The position numbers and the translations under genes were made by a program. The notes under the pieces were generated by a model. It saw only the letters and a program-made list of their open reading frames with translations, did no database searches and was not told the DNA's origin. From the NCBI GenBank assembly GCA_963516475.1, contig CAUQBR010000004.1:62001-126000 (forward strand): 64,000 nt of DNA, read 5' to 3'. The stretch comes from JABCPE02 sp963516475 (lineage in GTDB: Bacteria; Bacteroidota; Bacteroidia; Flavobacteriales; Weeksellaceae). How positions within the stretch are numbered: position 1 is the stretch's first letter; every line of letters begins with the position of its first letter. This document shows, piece by piece, positions 25,606 to 34,135 of the stretch.

Positions 25606-28600
25606 TTATTCTTCTAATCTGACATCAAGTCCAAGTCCTTGTAACTCGTGTAGCAATACATTGAATGATTCTGGGATGCCTGGTTCTGGCATAGATTCAC
25701 CTTTTGCGATTGCTTCATAAGTTTTCGCTCTACCCATGACATCATCAGACTTCACAGTCAAGATTTCTCTTAGGATATTAGATGCTCCGAATGCCTCAAG
25801 AGCCCAAACCTCCATCTCTCCGAAACGCTGACCACCGAACTGTGCTTTACCACCGAGTGGCTGCTGCGTGATAAGTGAGTAAGGACCGATAGAACGAGCA
25901 TGCATCTTATCATCTACCATGTGTCCTAGTTTCAGCATGTAGATAACTCCCACAGTAGCTGGCTGAGTAAATCTCTCCCCTGTTCCTCCATCATACAGAT
26001 ATGTATTTCCGTATTTAGGAAGACCTGCTTGGTCTGTGTATTCTGTAATCTGATCTAGACTTGCTCCATCAAAGATAGGTGTCGCAAATTTCAATCCTAA
26101 TTTCTTACCTGCCCATCCTAAAACTGTCTCATAAATCTGACCAATGTTCATTCGCGAAGGTACCCCTAGTGGGTTTAGTACGATGTCCACTGGTGTTCCA
26201 TCTTCCAAGAAAGGCATATCTTCCTGACGAACGATTCTAGAAACGATACCCTTGTTACCGTGTCGTCCCGCCATTTTATCCCCTACATTCAGCTTTCTCT
26301 TCTTAGCGATATAAACTTTAGCTAATTTAATGATTCCTGTAGGAAGCTCATCCCCGATAGAAATAGTAAATTTCTCTCTGTTTTTAACTCCTTGTAAATC
26401 ATTAAACTTGATTTTATAATTGTTAATCAAGGTATTTACCAATGCATTTTTCTCCTCATCTGCAGTCCAGTCAGCACCGCTTACGGTGTTATAGTCCTCT
26501 ATGCTAGACAAGAGTTTCATCGTAAATTTACCTTTTCCGATAATCTCCTCTCCAAGGTCGTTTTTAACTCCTTGTGATGTCTCTCCACCTACGATAGCAT
26601 TTAGTTTTTCCAGCAAAGTATTTCTAAGGCTGTCAAACTCCTTTTGGAATTTGTTTTCTACCTCTTCTAATTTTAGTTTTTCTTCGCTTCTTTTCTTTCT
26701 ATCTTTGATGTTTCTAGAGAATAGTTTTTTATCAACTACTACTCCTCTCAATGAAGAATCTGCTTTCAGTGAAGCGTCTTTCACATCACCAGCCTTGTCT
26801 CCGAAGATAGCTCTCAATAGTTTTTCTTCTGGTGTAGGGTCAGACTCTCCTTTTGGAGTAATTTTCCCGATAAGAATGTCGCCAGGTTTTACCTCCGCTC
26901 CGATTCTAATCATACCATTTTCATCAAGATCTTTGGTAGCTTCTTCTGATACATTCGGGATATCTGCTGTAAGCTCTTCCATACCAAGTTTAGTATCACG
27001 AACTTCCAAAGAATATTCATCTATGTGGATAGAAGTAAACCAGTCCTCACGAACCACTTTTTCATTGATTACGATAGCGTCCTCGAAGTTATACCCTTTC
27101 CACGGCATGAACGCTACCACTAGGTTTCTACCCAATGCCAATTCACCGTTTTCAGTAGCATATCCTTCACAAAGAACTTGACCTTTTTCTACCTTATCTC
27201 CTACTCTCACGATAGGTTTCAAAGTGATTGTAGTAGATTGGTTGGTTTTTCTAAATTTGGTCAAATAGTAAGTTTTAGTAGCAGATTCAAAAGAAACCAA
27301 ATCTTCATTTTCTGTTCTTTCGTATTTGATAACGATTTTATCTGCATCTACATATTCTACTTCTCCTTTTCCTTCAGCATTTATCAATACTCTAGAGTCT
27401 TTTGCTACTTGTCTCTCCAGTCCAGTCCCTACAATAGGAGCTTCTGGTCTTAGTAGCGGCACCGCCTGACGCATCATGTTTGAACCCATCAATGCACGGT
27501 TCGCATCATCATGCTCCAAGAACGGAATTAGAGATGCAGAAATACCAGAAATCTGGTTTGGCGCGATGTCTATCAAATCTACCTGTTCTGGCTCTACCAC
27601 TGGATAATCTCCATCCAAACGAGCAATAACTCTCTCTGTTAGGATAGTTCCATCTTCTTTAATGTCGATATTAGCCTGTGCGATGATTTTTGATTCCTCA
27701 TCTTCTGCATTCAAATATATAGGAGCAGATTTGTAGTCTACTTTTCCGTTTTCTACTTTTCTATAAGGTGTTTCTATGAAACCTAAATTATTGATTTTAG
27801 CATAACATCCCAAAGAAGAAATCAAACCAATGTTCGGTCCCTCTGGTGTCTCAATTGGACAAATTCTTCCGTAGTGAGTATGGTGGACATCTCGCACCTC
27901 GAAACCTGCTCTTTCTCTAGAAAGACCACCAGGCCCTAGTGCAGAAAGTCTTCGCTTGTGAGTAACCTCAGAAAGCGGGTTCGTTTGGTCCATAAACTGA
28001 GACAACTGGTTGGTTCCGAAGAATGAATTAACCACAGAGGTCAATGTCTTAGCATTAACCAAATCCAATGGCGTAAATATCTCATTATCACGAACATTCA
28101 TTCTTTCTTTAATCGTTCTAGCAATTCTAGAAAGTCCCACTCCGAACTGACCAGCCAACTGCTCTCCAACAGTTTTAATTCTTCTGTTAGAAAGGTGGTC
28201 TATATCATCCACTTCTGCTTTAGAGTTAGCCAGTTCTATCAAGTGACGAACGATTGCAATAATATCCTCTTTCGTAAGAACCTCGGTTTCAACAGGAATA
28301 TTTAAGTCTAATTTTTTATTTAATCTATATCTACCTACCTCTCCCAAAGAATATCTCTGCTCTGAGAAGAACAAGTTTTCAATGATTTTTCTTGCTGTTT
28401 CCTCATCTGGCGGATCTGCATTTCTCAACTGACGATAGATGTACTCCACAGCCTCTTTTTCAGAGTTAGTAGGGTCTTTTTGTAATGTATTTTGGATGAT
28501 AGAGAACTCGCTGCTGTTTTCATTATGCAACAAGATAGTTTTCACTCCTGAATCAAGAATCAAATCCAAATGTTCTTTTTCCAGCACAGTCTCCCTATCA

Positions 28601-29427
28601 AGGATAATTTCATTTCTCTCAATAGAAACCACTTCCCCTGTATCTTCATCTACAAAATCCTCAAACCAAGTATTCAACACTCTGGCAGCCAATACTCTTC
28701 CTTCTACTTTTTTAAGCGCTGCTTTAGAAACTTTTATTTCTTCTGCTAAGTCAAAAATCTGAAGAATATCTTTATCAGATTCATAACCAATAGCTCTCAG
28801 CAAAGTAGTGAAAGGTAATTTTTTCTTACGGTCAATATATGCATACATCACATTATTGATATCCGTAGTAAATTCCATCCAAGACCCTTTAAATGGGATA
28901 ATTCTTGAATAGTAAAGTTTAGTTCCGTTAGCATGGTAAGTCTGCCCAAAGAATACCCCTGGCGAACGGTGAAGCTGTGTAACAACTACCCTTTCTGCTC
29001 CATTAATAATAAACGAACCTGAAGGTGTCATATACGGAACTGGCCCTAAATACACATCTTGGATAACCGTTTCGAAATCCTCATGCTCTGGATCTGTACA
29101 ATATAATTTAAGCCTTGCTTTTAGCGGAACGCTATATGTAAGCCCTCTCTCGATACATTCATCGATAGAATAACGAGGAGAATCTATCATATAATCTAAA
29201 AATTCCAACACAAACTGGTTTCTGGAATCTGTAATTGGGAAATTTTCCTGAAAAGTCTTATAAAGACCTTCTTTTTTTCTGTCCTCAGGCAATGTATCCA
29301 GCTGGAAAAACTCTTTGAATGATTCCACCTGAATATCCAAGAAATCAGGAACTTCTACTCCTCTTGCAGAAGCAAAATTAATCCTTTGATTTCCCTGAGT
29401 GTCTTTCATCGTTTTTGATTTGCTCAT
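25606..29427 (-). CDS. rpoB: DNA-directed RNA polymerase subunit beta
   Basis: The 1273-residue beta subunit. The rifampicin region (GTNQLSQFMDQTNPLSEVTH, then KRRLSALGPGG) has the Asp, His and Ser residues that correspond to E. coli 516, 526 and 531, so no common resistance substitution is seen. Other landmarks are RICPIETPEGPNIGLI, GDKMAGRHGNKGIVS and the C-terminal FGGQRFGEMEVWALEA. The start at MSKSKTMKDTQGNQRINFAS (29427) is chosen; the 22 codons of open frame before it have no beta-subunit similarity. Remarkably it is not preceded by rplL: trigger factor lies divergently upstream. Confidence 0.97.
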   Translation of the reverse strand: MSKSKTMKDTQGNQRINFASARGVEVPDFLDIQVESFKEFFQLDTLPEDRKKEGLYKTFQENFPITDSRNQFVLEFLDYMIDSPRYSIDECIERGLTYSVPLKARLKLYCTDPEHEDFETVIQDVYLGPVPYMTPSGSFIINGAERVVVTQLHRSPGVFFGQTYHANGTKLYYSRIIPFKGSWMEFTTDINNVMYAYIDRKKKLPFTTLLRAIGYESDKDILQIFDLAEEIKVSKAALKKVEGRVLAARVLNTWFEDFVDEDTGEVVSIERNEIILDRETVLEKEHLDLILDSGVKTILLHNENSSEFSIIQNTLQKDPTNSEKEAVEYIYRQLRNADPPDEETARKIIENLFFSEQRYSLGEVGRYRLNKKLDLNIPVETEVLTKEDIIAIVRHLIELANSKAEVDDIDHLSNRRIKTVGEQLAGQFGVGLSRIARTIKERMNVRDNEIFTPLDLVNAKTLTSVVNSFFGTNQLSQFMDQTNPLSEVTHKRRLSALGPGGLSRERAGFEVRDVHHTHYGRICPIETPEGPNIGLISSLGCYAKINNLGFIETPYRKVENGKVDYKSAPIYLNAEDEESKIIAQANIDIKEDGTILTERVIARLDGDYPVVEPEQVDLIDIAPNQISGISASLIPFLEHDDANRALMGSNMMRQAVPLLRPEAPIVGTGLERQVAKDSRVLINAEGKGEVEYVDADKIVIKYERTENEDLVSFESATKTYYLTKFRKTNQSTTITLKPIVRVGDKVEKGQVLCEGYATENGELALGRNLVVAFMPWKGYNFEDAIVINEKVVREDWFTSIHIDEYSLEVRDTKLGMEELTADIPNVSEEATKDLDENGMIRIGAEVKPGDILIGKITPKGESDPTPEEKLLRAIFGDKAGDVKDASLKADSSLRGVVVDKKLFSRNIKDRKKRSEEKLKLEEVENKFQKEFDSLRNTLLEKLNAIVGGETSQGVKNDLGEEIIGKGKFTMKLLSSIEDYNTVSGADWTADEEKNALVNTLINNYKIKFNDLQGVKNREKFTISIGDELPTGIIKLAKVYIAKKRKLNVGDKMAGRHGNKGIVSRIVRQEDMPFLEDGTPVDIVLNPLGVPSRMNIGQIYETVLGWAGKKLGLKFATPIFDGASLDQITEYTDQAGLPKYGNTYLYDGGTGERFTQPATVGVIYMLKLGHMVDDKMHARSIGPYSLITQQPLGGKAQFGGQRFGEMEVWALEAFGASNILREILTVKSDDVMGRAKTYEAIAKGESMPEPGIPESFNVLLHELQGLGLDVRLEE

Positions 29428-29746
29428 AAAAAACTCTAAGAATGTTAGTAAAATATTTTGTTCACAGAAAAATATCAGAAAAAACCAAATCAAGAAATGA
29501 TGATAATGAAAGATTTTGTATCCACGCTATCAGAAACCTCCTTCCCATCACCATCCTAAAAATCAGCCTTTTCTAACTGCAACACTGGTATATCTTTTCA
29601 CAGCGTAGTGCAAAATATTTTTCCCATCCCGCCATTTTTTCAGTTATACACATGCACAAAATACGAAATCCCCTATACAACAATGTATAAGAGTTGTTCA
29701 ATGTCTATGCATGTCTATAAATTTTCCAATAGCGTAAAATGGTCTG

Positions 29747-29754
29747 CAAATATA
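29747..29754 (-). promoter_or_regulatory. -7 promoter box for the rpoB operon
   Basis: TATATTTG on the minus strand, about 320 bp before the rpoB ATG. A TTG lies 13 bp further upstream, shorter than the usual -33 spacing. Confidence 0.5.
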
Positions 29755-29907
29755 ATTTATTTTCACCAAATATTCAGTAAAAAATTAAAGTTAATTTTAG
29801 TTAAATTTATAACTACTTGATAATCAACACTTATTACACTTAAAATAAAATCATAGATTTATGAGAAAATTCACATAGAAAAAAGATATTTTTTAAACAA
29901 AAAATTG

Positions 29908-29915
29908 TACTTTTG
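29908..29915 (+). promoter_or_regulatory. -7 promoter box for tig
   Basis: TACTTTTG ends 22 bp before the ATG at 29938. Confidence 0.65.
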
Positions 29916-29937
29916 CACTTTAAAAATTTTCAGGAAA

Positions 29938-31287
29938 ATGAATGTTACGAGAACTAACCACGATGATGTAAGTGCTTTACTTACAATTACACTGAATAAA
30001 TCAGATTACAAGGAAAAAGTAGATGATGCACTAAACTCTTATGCCAAAAGAGCAACTATACCTGGCTTCAGAAAAGGGAAAGCGCCTATGAGCCTTATCA
30101 AAAAACAATACGAAGAAGCCGTTACATTAGAAGAAATCAACAGAAAGATTTCTGAGTCTTTGGACAAATATGTTGCTGATAACAACATAAGACTTTTAGG
30201 ACAGCCTATTCCACAGGATACACAGGCATTGGATTTCAATGCTGAAGAGGTTTCTGTAAGTTTTGAAATTGGTTTCGAGCCAGAATTCGAAATTGACTTA
30301 TCTAAATACGCTGCTGAATACTACGAAGTAGAAGCTACTGATAAAGAAGTAATGAAGAGCGTAGGGAATATGCAAAAAAGATTTGCAGAAAAAGTTGTGA
30401 AAGACAAAGCAACTAAAAACTCTCACATTAACTTTGAAGTTACTGAAATCGTGGAAGGTGATGCGAAACCTGTACACAAGCCTAAATATCTTTCTGCAAC
30501 AGAAGAAAACACTGCTATTTTCCCTATCCTAAAAGGACTAAAAGTAGGTGAAACTAAAGAAATCTCCGCAGAAGAATTAAAAGCAAATGAAAACGAACTT
30601 GCAAGAGAGCTAGGTTTCCATGATATAGAAATCACACATTTAGGAAATGAAAAATTCCAAGTAAAAGTTCAGGAAATCTTTGAATTAAAAGACGCTGAGC
30701 TTAACCAAGAATTATTCGATAAAGTTTACGGAAAAGATGTAATCAAATCTGAAGAAGAACTAAAAGCAAGAGTAAAATCTGAATTAGACGATTTCTTCAA
30801 ACAAAATTCTGAAGCTGTATTCGTAAGCAAAGTTTTAGAACAAATCTACAAAGAAGATTTCCTAAAAATCCCAGAAGCATTCCTAGTAAAATGGGTAATG
30901 TATTCTAATCCAGAAATCACTGAAGAAGACAGAGCTAAACAAATCATAGCAAACGAAAAATCTGCTCTAATCGCTCAGGTGGTAGAAAACAAATTGAGAG
31001 TTTCTAATAATATTCAGTATGATTTCGAGGAAGTATTGGAGCATGCTAAACTTTCTTTCAGAAATCAGCTGATGTCTCACGGAGTGCACCACATCGGTGA
31101 CCAAGAGCTACACAGATATGTGCTAGAAATGCTGAGAGACAGAGAGCAAATGAGAAGATATTCTTCTGAGGTTCTTTTAATCAAAATCAGAAGTGTAGTT
31201 TTAGAAAAAGCTAAAAAAACAGAAAAGAAAATCTCTTATGACGAGTTCATGAAAGAAATTCAAACTAAGTCTAAAAAAGAAGATTAA
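29938..31287 (+). CDS. tig: trigger factor
   Basis: A 449-residue ribosome-associated folding chaperone. The ribosome-binding signature PGFRKGKAP is at about residues 43-51. The middle domain in the FKBP position (about 150-250) is diverged, as in other Bacteroidota, so peptidyl-prolyl isomerase activity is doubtful. The C-terminal arm is long and Lys/Glu-rich. The start MNVTRTNHDDVSALL at 29938 is preferred to an upstream TTG/ATG in the same frame because that would place the start before the promoter box. It is monocistronic with a strong terminator. Confidence 0.93.
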   Translation: MNVTRTNHDDVSALLTITLNKSDYKEKVDDALNSYAKRATIPGFRKGKAPMSLIKKQYEEAVTLEEINRKISESLDKYVADNNIRLLGQPIPQDTQALDFNAEEVSVSFEIGFEPEFEIDLSKYAAEYYEVEATDKEVMKSVGNMQKRFAEKVVKDKATKNSHINFEVTEIVEGDAKPVHKPKYLSATEENTAIFPILKGLKVGETKEISAEELKANENELARELGFHDIEITHLGNEKFQVKVQEIFELKDAELNQELFDKVYGKDVIKSEEELKARVKSELDDFFKQNSEAVFVSKVLEQIYKEDFLKIPEAFLVKWVMYSNPEITEEDRAKQIIANEKSALIAQVVENKLRVSNNIQYDFEEVLEHAKLSFRNQLMSHGVHHIGDQELHRYVLEMLRDREQMRRYSSEVLLIKIRSVVLEKAKKTEKKISYDEFMKEIQTKSKKED

Positions 31288-31301
31288 TAAATCTAACTAA
31301 A

Positions 31302-31334
31302 AAAATGCGGTCTCGAAAAGAACCGCATTTTTTA
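31302..31334 (+). terminator. terminator after tig
   Basis: A 10-bp stem (AAAATGCGGT / ACCGCATTTT) with a 10-base loop and T run, 15 bp after the tig stop. Confidence 0.85.
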
Positions 31335-31354
31335 TAATTTTAAAATAAACTCAC

Positions 31355-31846
31355 ATGCCGAGACCAACTTCTAAAACTGAACTTCTCCAGCTGAGCCAAG
31401 AAAATTTCAAAAACTTGATAGATTTTGTTTCTGCTCAGGAAAATCCCAACAAAGAATTCAGAGGAAACACCATGAATAGAAATATTCGTGATGTTTTGGG
31501 ACATCTCCACCACTGGCATGAAATGTTTCTAAATTGGTACAAAATAGGCATGCAAGGCGAAAAACCAGCCATTCCCAAAGAGGGCTACACCTTTGCCGAT
31601 ACACCGAAACTCAACCGAGAAATTTGGGAAAGCTGTCAGAATATTTCACTTGATGAAGCCCTTGTTTTATTCCAAAAATCATTTGAAAAAGTTTTGTCTA
31701 TCATAGAAAAACATACCGATGAAGAGCTTTTCACCAAGAAAAAATACAAATGGACAGGTTCTACTTCGCTAGGGTCTTACCTTATTTCGGCAACTTCCAG
31801 CCATTATGACTGGGCTTTAAAACTAATGAAAAAGGGATTAAAATAG
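31355..31846 (+). CDS. ClbS/DfsB-family four-helix bundle protein
   Basis: A 163-residue soluble helical protein of the ClbS/DfsB (DUF1706) family. The N-terminal PRPTSKTELLQLSQENFKNL and the NIRDVLGHLHHWHEMFLNWY and GYTFADTPKLNREIWE blocks are diagnostic. ClbS is a hydrolase that protects colibactin producers from the toxin, but most family members lie, as here, outside any biosynthetic cluster and have unknown roles. It is between the terminators of tig and of its own. Confidence 0.88.
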   Translation: MPRPTSKTELLQLSQENFKNLIDFVSAQENPNKEFRGNTMNRNIRDVLGHLHHWHEMFLNWYKIGMQGEKPAIPKEGYTFADTPKLNREIWESCQNISLDEALVLFQKSFEKVLSIIEKHTDEELFTKKKYKWTGSTSLGSYLISATSSHYDWALKLMKKGLK

Positions 31847-31863
31847 CTTATCTTTAATGCAAC

Positions 31864-31908
31864 AAAAAAAGCCTATTAATGTAAATCATAATAGGCTTTT
31901 TTATTTTA
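31864..31908. terminator. bidirectional terminator between convergent genes
   Basis: A stem of about 14 bp centred on GCCTATTA / TAATAGGC with flanking A and T runs, serving both the ClbS-like gene and the convergent secreted-protease gene. Confidence 0.85.
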
Positions 31909-33156
31909 TTTATAAGGATTCTTCCAGAAAGGTATGTCTCCATTTCGTAATAAATCCCCATATAGTCTTATTACTATATCTACATAACCCTTGTTGTCTG
32001 GTCCTCCTCTATAGGTCATATTACTATCATGACTAAAGTCCAACACATGACCAAATTCATGAGACCAACATTCAAGAGCCCAATGGCTAAGCTGACTATA
32101 ATAATCATCATATTTCAAGAAACGCTGGTGTATACCAAAAACATTTCCTCCACCTAAGCCTTCTACCCCAGTAGTTACTCCAAAAACTTGGTGTGGAACA
32201 GAAAACATCTTATTATAAACAGCCTCTCTATTTATAGGTTTTTTACCATTATCATAGAGTACATGTGGAAAATTCATAAATCTGGTTTTAAATTTCTCAC
32301 TACTATATAGATAAGCCATATTAGCAATTATAGGTAAATATTGACGAATATGTTCAGCTGTCGTTGTCCCCCAGTTCCCTGTACCAAATTTACCAAAACT
32401 AATAAATGTTTTATGTTTTATAGTTTTCATTCTTTGGAACAAGAAGTTATCAGGAACATCTACATTCAGTGTGTAATCATCTGTTTTAAGGTCTGACACT
32501 GCATAAGATTCTGCATTTCCATCGGCATCCTCAAAGCGAAGGTTTCCACCATCGAAAGGAAGGTCTATTTCCACTTCCGACAAAGCAGCAAGTTCTTCTA
32601 ATACAAGTATTTTCACTGGTGCAGCAGTATTAGCATTCTTAAAATATATCTCTACATCATTAAATTTACGAGGCAAGAAATTACGAATTCTGAATTTATT
32701 TTTATCAATCTTGCTTACCTGAACCATCGCATTTAGATGAAAACCTCTTTGGTTACCGTCAAAAAGAACACTCTCTGGCTCATCATCCTGAAACATGATT
32801 TTTTGTTTCTGTGCTATATCTGCTGCGCTGATTGTTTTGGTAGACAATGGCTCTTCCTCCACTACTCCTATACTATACCAGCCCTCTTTTCCATTCACAA
32901 CAGTATAAATCTCCAAACGATTTTTAGTCGTGTTGTAGATCATCGTTCCGAGCTTTACCTCAGTGAATGTTTTTCTTTCTTTCGTTGTAAAATTAGGGAA
33001 AGACACCCCCTGCGCGTAGCCTTCTGGCATCTCATCCAGAGGTTTTTCTTTGATATCTAGTGTTGCTTCTGGAGAGTCTGTATTTATTCCTACTCTACCC
33101 TGTTGTCCGTAGGAAATGATAGATAAGAAAATTAATAAAGAATAGATTTTTTGCAT
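31906..33156 (-). CDS. secreted zincin-like protein with a Bacteroidota surface-protein head
   Basis: A 416-residue exported protein. Residues 1-19 are a signal peptide (MQKIYSLLIFLSIISYGQQ); the next segment RVGINTDSPEATLDI is the short motif found at the start of many Bacteroidota cell-surface and tail-fibre-like proteins. The C-terminal part has HEFGHVLDFSH (His366, Glu367, His370, His376), the HExxHxxxxxH zinc-binding pattern of metzincins, with Asp where Gly is usual. SNMTY follows after only two residues and recalls a Met-turn, but is much closer than in known metzincins. Peptidase activity is inferred. It has its own promoter and lies in an otherwise housekeeping area. Confidence 0.75.
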   Translation of the reverse strand: MQKIYSLLIFLSIISYGQQGRVGINTDSPEATLDIKEKPLDEMPEGYAQGVSFPNFTTKERKTFTEVKLGTMIYNTTKNRLEIYTVVNGKEGWYSIGVVEEEPLSTKTISAADIAQKQKIMFQDDEPESVLFDGNQRGFHLNAMVQVSKIDKNKFRIRNFLPRKFNDVEIYFKNANTAAPVKILVLEELAALSEVEIDLPFDGGNLRFEDADGNAESYAVSDLKTDDYTLNVDVPDNFLFQRMKTIKHKTFISFGKFGTGNWGTTTAEHIRQYLPIIANMAYLYSSEKFKTRFMNFPHVLYDNGKKPINREAVYNKMFSVPHQVFGVTTGVEGLGGGNVFGIHQRFLKYDDYYSQLSHWALECWSHEFGHVLDFSHDSNMTYRGGPDNKGYVDIVIRLYGDLLRNGDIPFWKNPYK

Positions 33157-33184
33157 ATATTGTGTATTTTTTCAAAACCGGCGG

Positions 33185-33192
33185 CAAAGGTA
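33185..33192 (-). promoter_or_regulatory. -7 promoter box for the zincin-like gene
   Basis: TACCTTTG on the minus strand lies 28 bp before the ATG at 33156 and directly after the terminator of the mnmA operon. Confidence 0.65.
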
Positions 33193-33215
33193 CGAAATAA
33201 TAATATTCTATCAAT

Positions 33216-33250
33216 AAAAAATAATCAATCATGATGATTGATTATTTTTA
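33216..33250 (-). terminator. terminator overlapping the end of the 33248 gene
   Basis: A 14-bp perfect stem (AAAAATAATCAATC / GATTGATTATTTTT) with a 5-base loop. Its right arm runs into the stop codon of the gene, so the last codon is part of the hairpin. Confidence 0.85.
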
Positions 33251-34120
33251 TAAATATTTTCCAAAAAGTTTGTTCACTACTTCTTTTTGATAACCATCCT
33301 CTCCTATCCAGTTTTCTACAAAACCAAAATCTCCTTTTCTTACATTTCTGATTTCTGCAGGTTTTAAGATGCCTATTTGCTCCAAAATTTCCATAAGGAC
33401 ATCTATTTCATTTTTGCTGGAAAGTTTCTTCCATTGTTCAAAACTTCTTATTCTCTTTTCCAGTTTTCTTGGTGTATCTTTTGGTAAGCTTTCATCTATG
33501 GCTTTTAAAATCAATTTAAAAAGAAAAATATCTTCTTCTGTAGGCTCTCCTATTTCAGGTATAATTTTCAAAAACTCCCGCATATCAAATGTACAATACA
33601 GCAATTCACCATGTCTAACACCTCCCCATTTAATGCGTTCAAAATTGAGAACATTCAAATCTTCATTATGATATTCTTCATCAGCAACATATATATTTCC
33701 ATAGCCCCCATCACCTATACATTTTTTACAATATTCATGAAAAACCTCTCTCGATTCTCCGTTTTCATAAATCATTCCACCTGAAATCTTTCCCGCTTCG
33801 AATGAATGGACTGGTATATCTTTCAGATAAAAATAACTAGCAAAAGCAGACCTCAGATAGAGTTTCCTTGTAGAAAGACTACATAAAAAAGCTCTTGCCA
33901 AAATATCTATATTTACCTTTTCAAAGAACTCTGCTATGATGTCCATACACTCATCATGAGTAATACTAAATGCATCAAACATCAGTCCTTTTTCCTTGGC
34001 ATAATCAAATTCTTCCTGTGTTAGATAGCCTAGTTTTATTTTTTCTTCTATACTATCTCCCTCTGTCCATCCGCTTTTCCAAAAAGTTTTGTTCAAAATT
34101 TTAAGTGCTCTCTTGTCCAT
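33248..34120 (-). CDS. hypothetical protein downstream of dprA
   Basis: A 290-residue soluble protein I do not recognise. It is mainly helical by composition, has a CxxC pair (Cys131, Cys134 in EYCKKCIGDGGYGN) and several conserved-looking aromatic and acidic residues (HGELLYCTFDMREFL, SFEQWKKL). No signal peptide or membrane helix. It starts 15 bp after the dprA stop and shares the mnmA-dprA transcript. Codon use looks more AT-rich than its neighbours, so it may be an accessory gene that joined the operon. Confidence 0.7.
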   Translation of the reverse strand: MDKRALKILNKTFWKSGWTEGDSIEEKIKLGYLTQEEFDYAKEKGLMFDAFSITHDECMDIIAEFFEKVNIDILARAFLCSLSTRKLYLRSAFASYFYLKDIPVHSFEAGKISGGMIYENGESREVFHEYCKKCIGDGGYGNIYVADEEYHNEDLNVLNFERIKWGGVRHGELLYCTFDMREFLKIIPEIGEPTEEDIFLFKLILKAIDESLPKDTPRKLEKRIRSFEQWKKLSSKNEIDVLMEILEQIGILKPAEIRNVRKGDFGFVENWIGEDGYQKEVVNKLFGKYL

Positions 34121-34135
34121 TTTTCTATTTTTATT

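Larger units (their letters stand above)
29428..29937. other. 510-bp intergenic region between rpoB and tig
   Basis: This is the longest gene-free stretch. It holds the divergent rpoB and tig promoters. From the rpoB box the transcript would have a leader of about 310 bases, AT-rich, with a short inverted repeat (TATAC ... GTATA at about 29673-29690) but no terminator-like hairpin. I found no remnant of rplL or any other ribosomal protein gene, no tRNA and no credible small ORF. Confidence 0.6.

Noticed and set aside
26501..27181. A 226-codon Ser/Phe-rich open frame opposite rpoB
   Set aside because: Its odd composition is the expected complement of rpoB codons; rpoB itself is beyond doubt.
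29428..29937. Riboswitch, small RNA or residual rplL in the long rpoB-tig spacer
   Set aside because: No known aptamer layout, terminator hairpin or L7/L12-like translation is visible on either strand; only promoter boxes and a short inverted repeat are supportable.
31355..31846. Colibactin or other natural-product self-resistance by the ClbS-like gene
   Set aside because: No polyketide or peptide synthetase genes are near, and most members of this family are unlinked to such clusters.
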